Both the position numbers and the translations under genes were made by a program. From CAVRZY01 sp963725415 (lineage in GTDB: Bacteria; Acidobacteriota; Terriglobia; Bryobacterales; Bryobacteraceae): a DNA stretch of 8,175 nucleotides. Under the pieces are notes generated by a model. The model had not been told where the DNA came from and ran no database searches. It saw nothing but the letters and a program-made list of their open reading frames with translations. This document shows positions 6,057 through 8,175 of this stretch, one piece after another (position 1 is the first letter of the stretch; each line of letters begins with the position of its first letter). The stretch spans positions 1 to 8,175 of the forward strand of contig CAVRZY010000042.1 in the NCBI GenBank assembly GCA_963725415.1, given 5' to 3'.

Positions 6057-6944
6057 ATGGGAACCGGTCGAGCGCCGTCACCGATTTTCATCAACCGCCC
6101 CGTCGAAGGTTGTGGGGACGCCTCCCTCCTCCCAACGCCCAAACGTGTGCCCAAGCTGATTGCCTTCGGCTGGTACGGCGGAAAGTTCAATCACCTCAAT
6201 TGGCTGTTGCCGCTGCTTCCGGCCTGTCACCACTACTGCGAACCGTTCGCCGGTTCCGCCGCAGTTCTGTTGAATCGCGACCCCTCTCCGGTGGAGACCT
6301 ACAACGACATGGACGGAGAAGTGGTCAATTTCTTCCGCGTGCTCCGGGATCAGAAGGATGAGCTCATTGAGGCGATTGGACTGACGCCGTTCTCTCGTGA
6401 GGAGTTCTATGTCGCGCTGTCCAGGAGGCAGAACAACATCTCCGACCTCGAGAGAGCGCGGCGGTTTTTCGTCAGGGCACGGCAAGCCCGGACAGGACTT
6501 GCTCAGACGGCCTCCCTTGGAAGATGGGCGAACTGCAAGAACACCAGCCGAGCCGGCATGTCTGGTGTCGTTTCCAGGTGGCTTGGGAGCATCCAGGATC
6601 TTCCTGAGATCGCCCTCCGACTGATCCGGGTTCAAATAGAGAACCGCCCCGCCATCGAAGTCATCAGGCTCTATGACGACCGGAACACGCTCTTCTATTG
6701 CGATCCTCCTTACGTCCACGCATCGCGCGGGGACCGGAAAGCCTACGGCTTCGAGATGATGGATCAGGAGCATCGTGAGCTTGCGCGGGCTCTGGGAAAA
6801 GTGAAAGGGAAAGTCGCCGTATCTGGCTATCGCTGCGATCTCATGGACGAACTCTATGAGGGCTGGCGTTTGGTCGAGGCGCCGCCGAAGCATTGCCATT
6901 CGATCAAGAAGGTCCGGCAGGAAGCTCTGTGGATGAACTACTGA
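6057..6944 (+). CDS. DNA adenine methyltransferase, D12 class (orphan)
   Basis: This 295-residue protein should transfer a methyl group from S-adenosylmethionine to N6 of adenine in DNA. It has the D12-class hallmarks: FGWYGGK (37-43) near the N-terminus, the AdoMet-binding motif CEPFAGSAAVLLN (61-73), NDMDGEVVNFFRVLRD (84-99) and the catalytic DPPYV (216-220), then VAVSGYRCDLMDELYEGW (253-270). No restriction endonuclease gene is adjacent, so it looks like a solitary methylase. Its recognition sequence cannot be read from the protein. I chose the ATG at 6057, which has a TATGCT box 7 bases upstream; the frame also extends to a TTG at 6039. A GTG at 6147 would begin exactly at the conserved domain and drop 30 odd N-terminal residues, so it is a serious alternative. 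GC is visibly lower than in the neighbours, and the gene lies between a repeat cluster and a breakpoint, suggesting horizontal acquisition, perhaps from a phage. Confidence 0.9.
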   Translation: MGTGRAPSPIFINRPVEGCGDASLLPTPKRVPKLIAFGWYGGKFNHLNWLLPLLPACHHYCEPFAGSAAVLLNRDPSPVETYNDMDGEVVNFFRVLRDQKDELIEAIGLTPFSREEFYVALSRRQNNISDLERARRFFVRARQARTGLAQTASLGRWANCKNTSRAGMSGVVSRWLGSIQDLPEIALRLIRVQIENRPAIEVIRLYDDRNTLFYCDPPYVHASRGDRKAYGFEMMDQEHRELARALGKVKGKVAVSGYRCDLMDELYEGWRLVEAPPKHCHSIKKVRQEALWMNY

Positions 6945-7015
6945 GGTAACCCGGCGCCGATAGGTCATTGAGTAATACGCTACGCTGACCCGGGTGCTCG
7001 ACGCCCCCAAGGCCC

Positions 7016-7333
7016 TTACGCCGGGTACTCCCACGGGCTGCGATAGGGGCGCCTGAGGAGCTTGTTGGCGGCGGGGTCGCCCATGATGAGTTCCTTTTCG
7101 CCGCCCCACTGGATGCTGCGGCCCAGCTTGAGCGAGAGCATGCCCAGCAGGCTCACGCTGGTCGAGCGGTGGCCGCTCTCGATGTCGCACACCGGGCGGC
7201 GGCCGGTCTTGATCGAGTCCAGGAAATTGGCGAACAGCGCGCGGATGTTCTGGTCGTCCGGCTTATCCAGTTGCGGGTCCTGGTGGACGACCTGCCTGTT
7301 CTTGTTGGACGGATAGAACGTCCAGCCATCCAG
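7016..7333 (-). pseudogene. 5'-truncated Gfo/Idh/MocA-family oxidoreductase, C-terminal 105 residues
   Basis: Only the C-terminal part of an NAD(P)-dependent sugar or inositol-type dehydrogenase is present. It has DGWTFYPSNKNR, then NIRALFANFLDSIKTGRRPV, CDIESGHRSTSVSLLGMLSL and the ending DPAANKLLRRPYRSPWEYPA. These match the C-terminal domain of the Gfo/Idh/MocA proteins abundant in Acidobacteria and Planctomycetes. The Rossmann NAD domain and catalytic region, some 300 residues, are missing. The minus-strand frame stays open upstream to 8095, but that extension is antisense to another recognisable gene and resembles nothing in this family. Homology therefore ends near 7325-7337, exactly where the plus-strand isomerase-like sequence begins. 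The TAA at 7018-7016 faces the methyltransferase stop, 71 bases away. The fragment cannot encode a working enzyme. Confidence 0.75.
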
Positions 7334-7340
7334 TCGAGTG
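7320..7340. other. Breakpoint where two 5'-truncated genes abut
   Basis: Recognisable Gfo/Idh/MocA sequence on the minus strand ends within this interval, and recognisable isomerase-like sequence on the plus strand starts in it. Both genes lack their N-terminal halves at the same point. Codon choice also shifts: the right side prefers C-ending codons (TTC, CTC, GCC, TCC), while the left-hand genes favour G-ending ones. No repeat or inverted terminus was found at the join. Confidence 0.6.
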
Positions 7341-8175
7341 GGCGTTCTTCGGCCGCGCGCAATGGGGAGAGTTCGATACTGCGCTCTGGGAGCTGGAGAA
7401 GGCGTGGTCGGAAGGCGCTCCCGCCGCCCCCGCCCCATCGGGCCTGACGCGGCACGGCCCGTTCCGTCCCGGACCATCCGATCGGTCGCGGACGTGCACG
7501 AGGCCCTGGACGCGTACGTCGAGGCCATCCCGTCGAATGTCCTGGGCACCGCCCAGCACATCTCCACCGACATCGACTTCCGGGCGGTGGACGAGCGCAC
7601 CATGGCCGCGGCCCTCCGCCGGCGGCCGCGCGCGGGCCGGCGGAGCGCGACGTGTATGCCTCCTTCATCATGGAGGAGTTCTTCAAGCGCCTGGAAGCCC
7701 GGAAGCCGGGCGTGATGTTCCAGTTCTCCCTCGGCGCCGAGCCCCTGCCCGCGGAGACGGCGAGCAGGCTCTCCCAGGCCACGCTCGCATCCTTGGCGGA
7801 GATCGTTGCCCGCCATCCGGGAATCCGGTTCCAGTGCTACCTCTCCAGCGCCCACGCCAACCAGACGCTCTGCACGCTCGCGCGGGAGCTTCCGAACTTC
7901 TCCCTTGCCGGGTACTGGTGGCACAACTTCTTTCCCGCGTTCATCGAGCGGGTGATCAGGGAGAGGCTGGACATGCTCTCCGCCGCGCGGCAGGTCGGGT
8001 TCTTCTCCGACGCCTACACGATCGAATGGAGCTACGCCAAGGCGGTCATCGTGCGCCGGATGCTGTCGCGCGTTCTTGCCGACAAGGTGATCCACGGCCA
8101 GTACGACAAGCCTGCCGCGCTCGCCGTGGCGCGGGAGATCCTTTTCGAGTCGCCGCGCCGACTCATGGGGATGGA
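7336..8175 (+). pseudogene. Glucuronate isomerase (UxaC)-like amidohydrolase, 5'-truncated, two frameshifts, open at the right edge
   Basis: Protein-like sequence runs through three frames. Frame A (from 7336) gives EWAFFGRAQWGEFDTALWEL. Frame B (about 7440-7625) gives RTIRSVADVHEALDAYVEAI and NVLGTAQHISTDIDFRAVDE. Frame C (about 7625-8175) gives SFIMEEFFKRLEARKPGVMF, YLSSAHANQTLCTLAREL, SLAGYWWHNFF, then VGFFSDAYTIEWSYAKAVIV and REILFESPRRLMGM. The last part resembles the C-terminal region of UxaC-type uronate isomerases (GWWF and TDSRSFLSY-type segments). UxaC interconverts uronates and keto-sugars. Each frame change corresponds to loss of one base, the first in a C-rich tract (7421-7436), the second in a GC-rich tract (about 7611-7645). 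The N-terminus is missing at the junction near 7330. No stop interrupts frame C to the window end. It is either a decaying gene or sequencing/assembly error; the family call is moderate. Confidence 0.55.

Noticed and set aside
6945..7015. Bidirectional terminator between the methyltransferase and the truncated oxidoreductase
   Set aside because: No stable GC-rich stem followed by a T run was seen on either strand.
6078..7190. A 370-codon minus-strand frame across the methyltransferase gene
   Set aside because: It is antisense to a gene with complete methyltransferase motifs and has no recognisable domain.
7016..8095. A single 359-codon minus-strand open frame
   Set aside because: Only the last 105 codons resemble Gfo/Idh/MocA. 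The upstream part is antisense to a recognisable isomerase-like protein and has low-complexity Arg/Gly/Pro composition.

Overview
The window reads as a stretch of a high-GC bacterial chromosome, most likely an acidobacterium related to Bryobacterales/Solibacter. That placement is an inference. It rests on a MerR-like HTH joined to TPRs, a secreted DUF4380-type protein, the C-terminus of a Gfo/Idh/MocA oxidoreductase with the RPYRSPWEYPA-type ending, and short palindromic intergenic repeats. No tRNA, rRNA, CRISPR array or transposase gene was recognised.

Layout. (1) Minus strand, bases 1-2600: an iron-uptake operon feoA-feoB, overlapping by 4 bases (ATGA), followed 34 bases later by the first 112 codons of a thioredoxin reductase (trxB) that runs off the left edge. 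A perfect TTGACA box and a TATACT box lie upstream of and inside the longest feoA reading frame, so the real FeoA start is probably internal. (2) Plus strand, 2758-4604: an HTH-TPR protein and, 11 bases after it, thiL (thiamine-monophosphate kinase) with a clear ribosome binding site. (3) 4601-4731: a 131-bp palindromic element bounded by 18-bp perfect inverted repeats and by a 10-bp direct repeat. It appears to have inserted into the 3' end of thiL and supplied its present stop codon. (4) 4790-5752: a secreted DUF4380-like protein. (5) 5753-6056: a repeat-rich intergenic stretch with several near-perfect hairpins. (6) 6057-6944: an orphan D12-class DNA adenine methyltransferase of lower GC. 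(7) 6945-8175: a breakpoint region. A 5'-truncated Gfo/Idh/MocA oxidoreductase on the minus strand abuts, near 7325-7340, a 5'-truncated glucuronate-isomerase-like gene on the plus strand that is spread over three frames by two apparent one-base deletions and runs off the right edge. This is either a decayed recombination scar or a chimeric, error-containing assembly join.

How the genes relate. FeoA and FeoB form one ferrous-iron importer, and TrxB may be co-transcribed with them. The HTH-TPR protein and ThiL look like one transcription unit without an obvious functional link. The remaining genes appear to be independent units separated by mobile or palindromic repeats. A recurring feature is a -10-like box ending exactly 7 bases before the start codon of three plus-strand genes, which suggests leaderless transcripts. 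No complete previously undescribed multi-gene system was found. The most informative signals are the insertion into thiL, the leaderless-promoter pattern and the truncation junction at about 7330.
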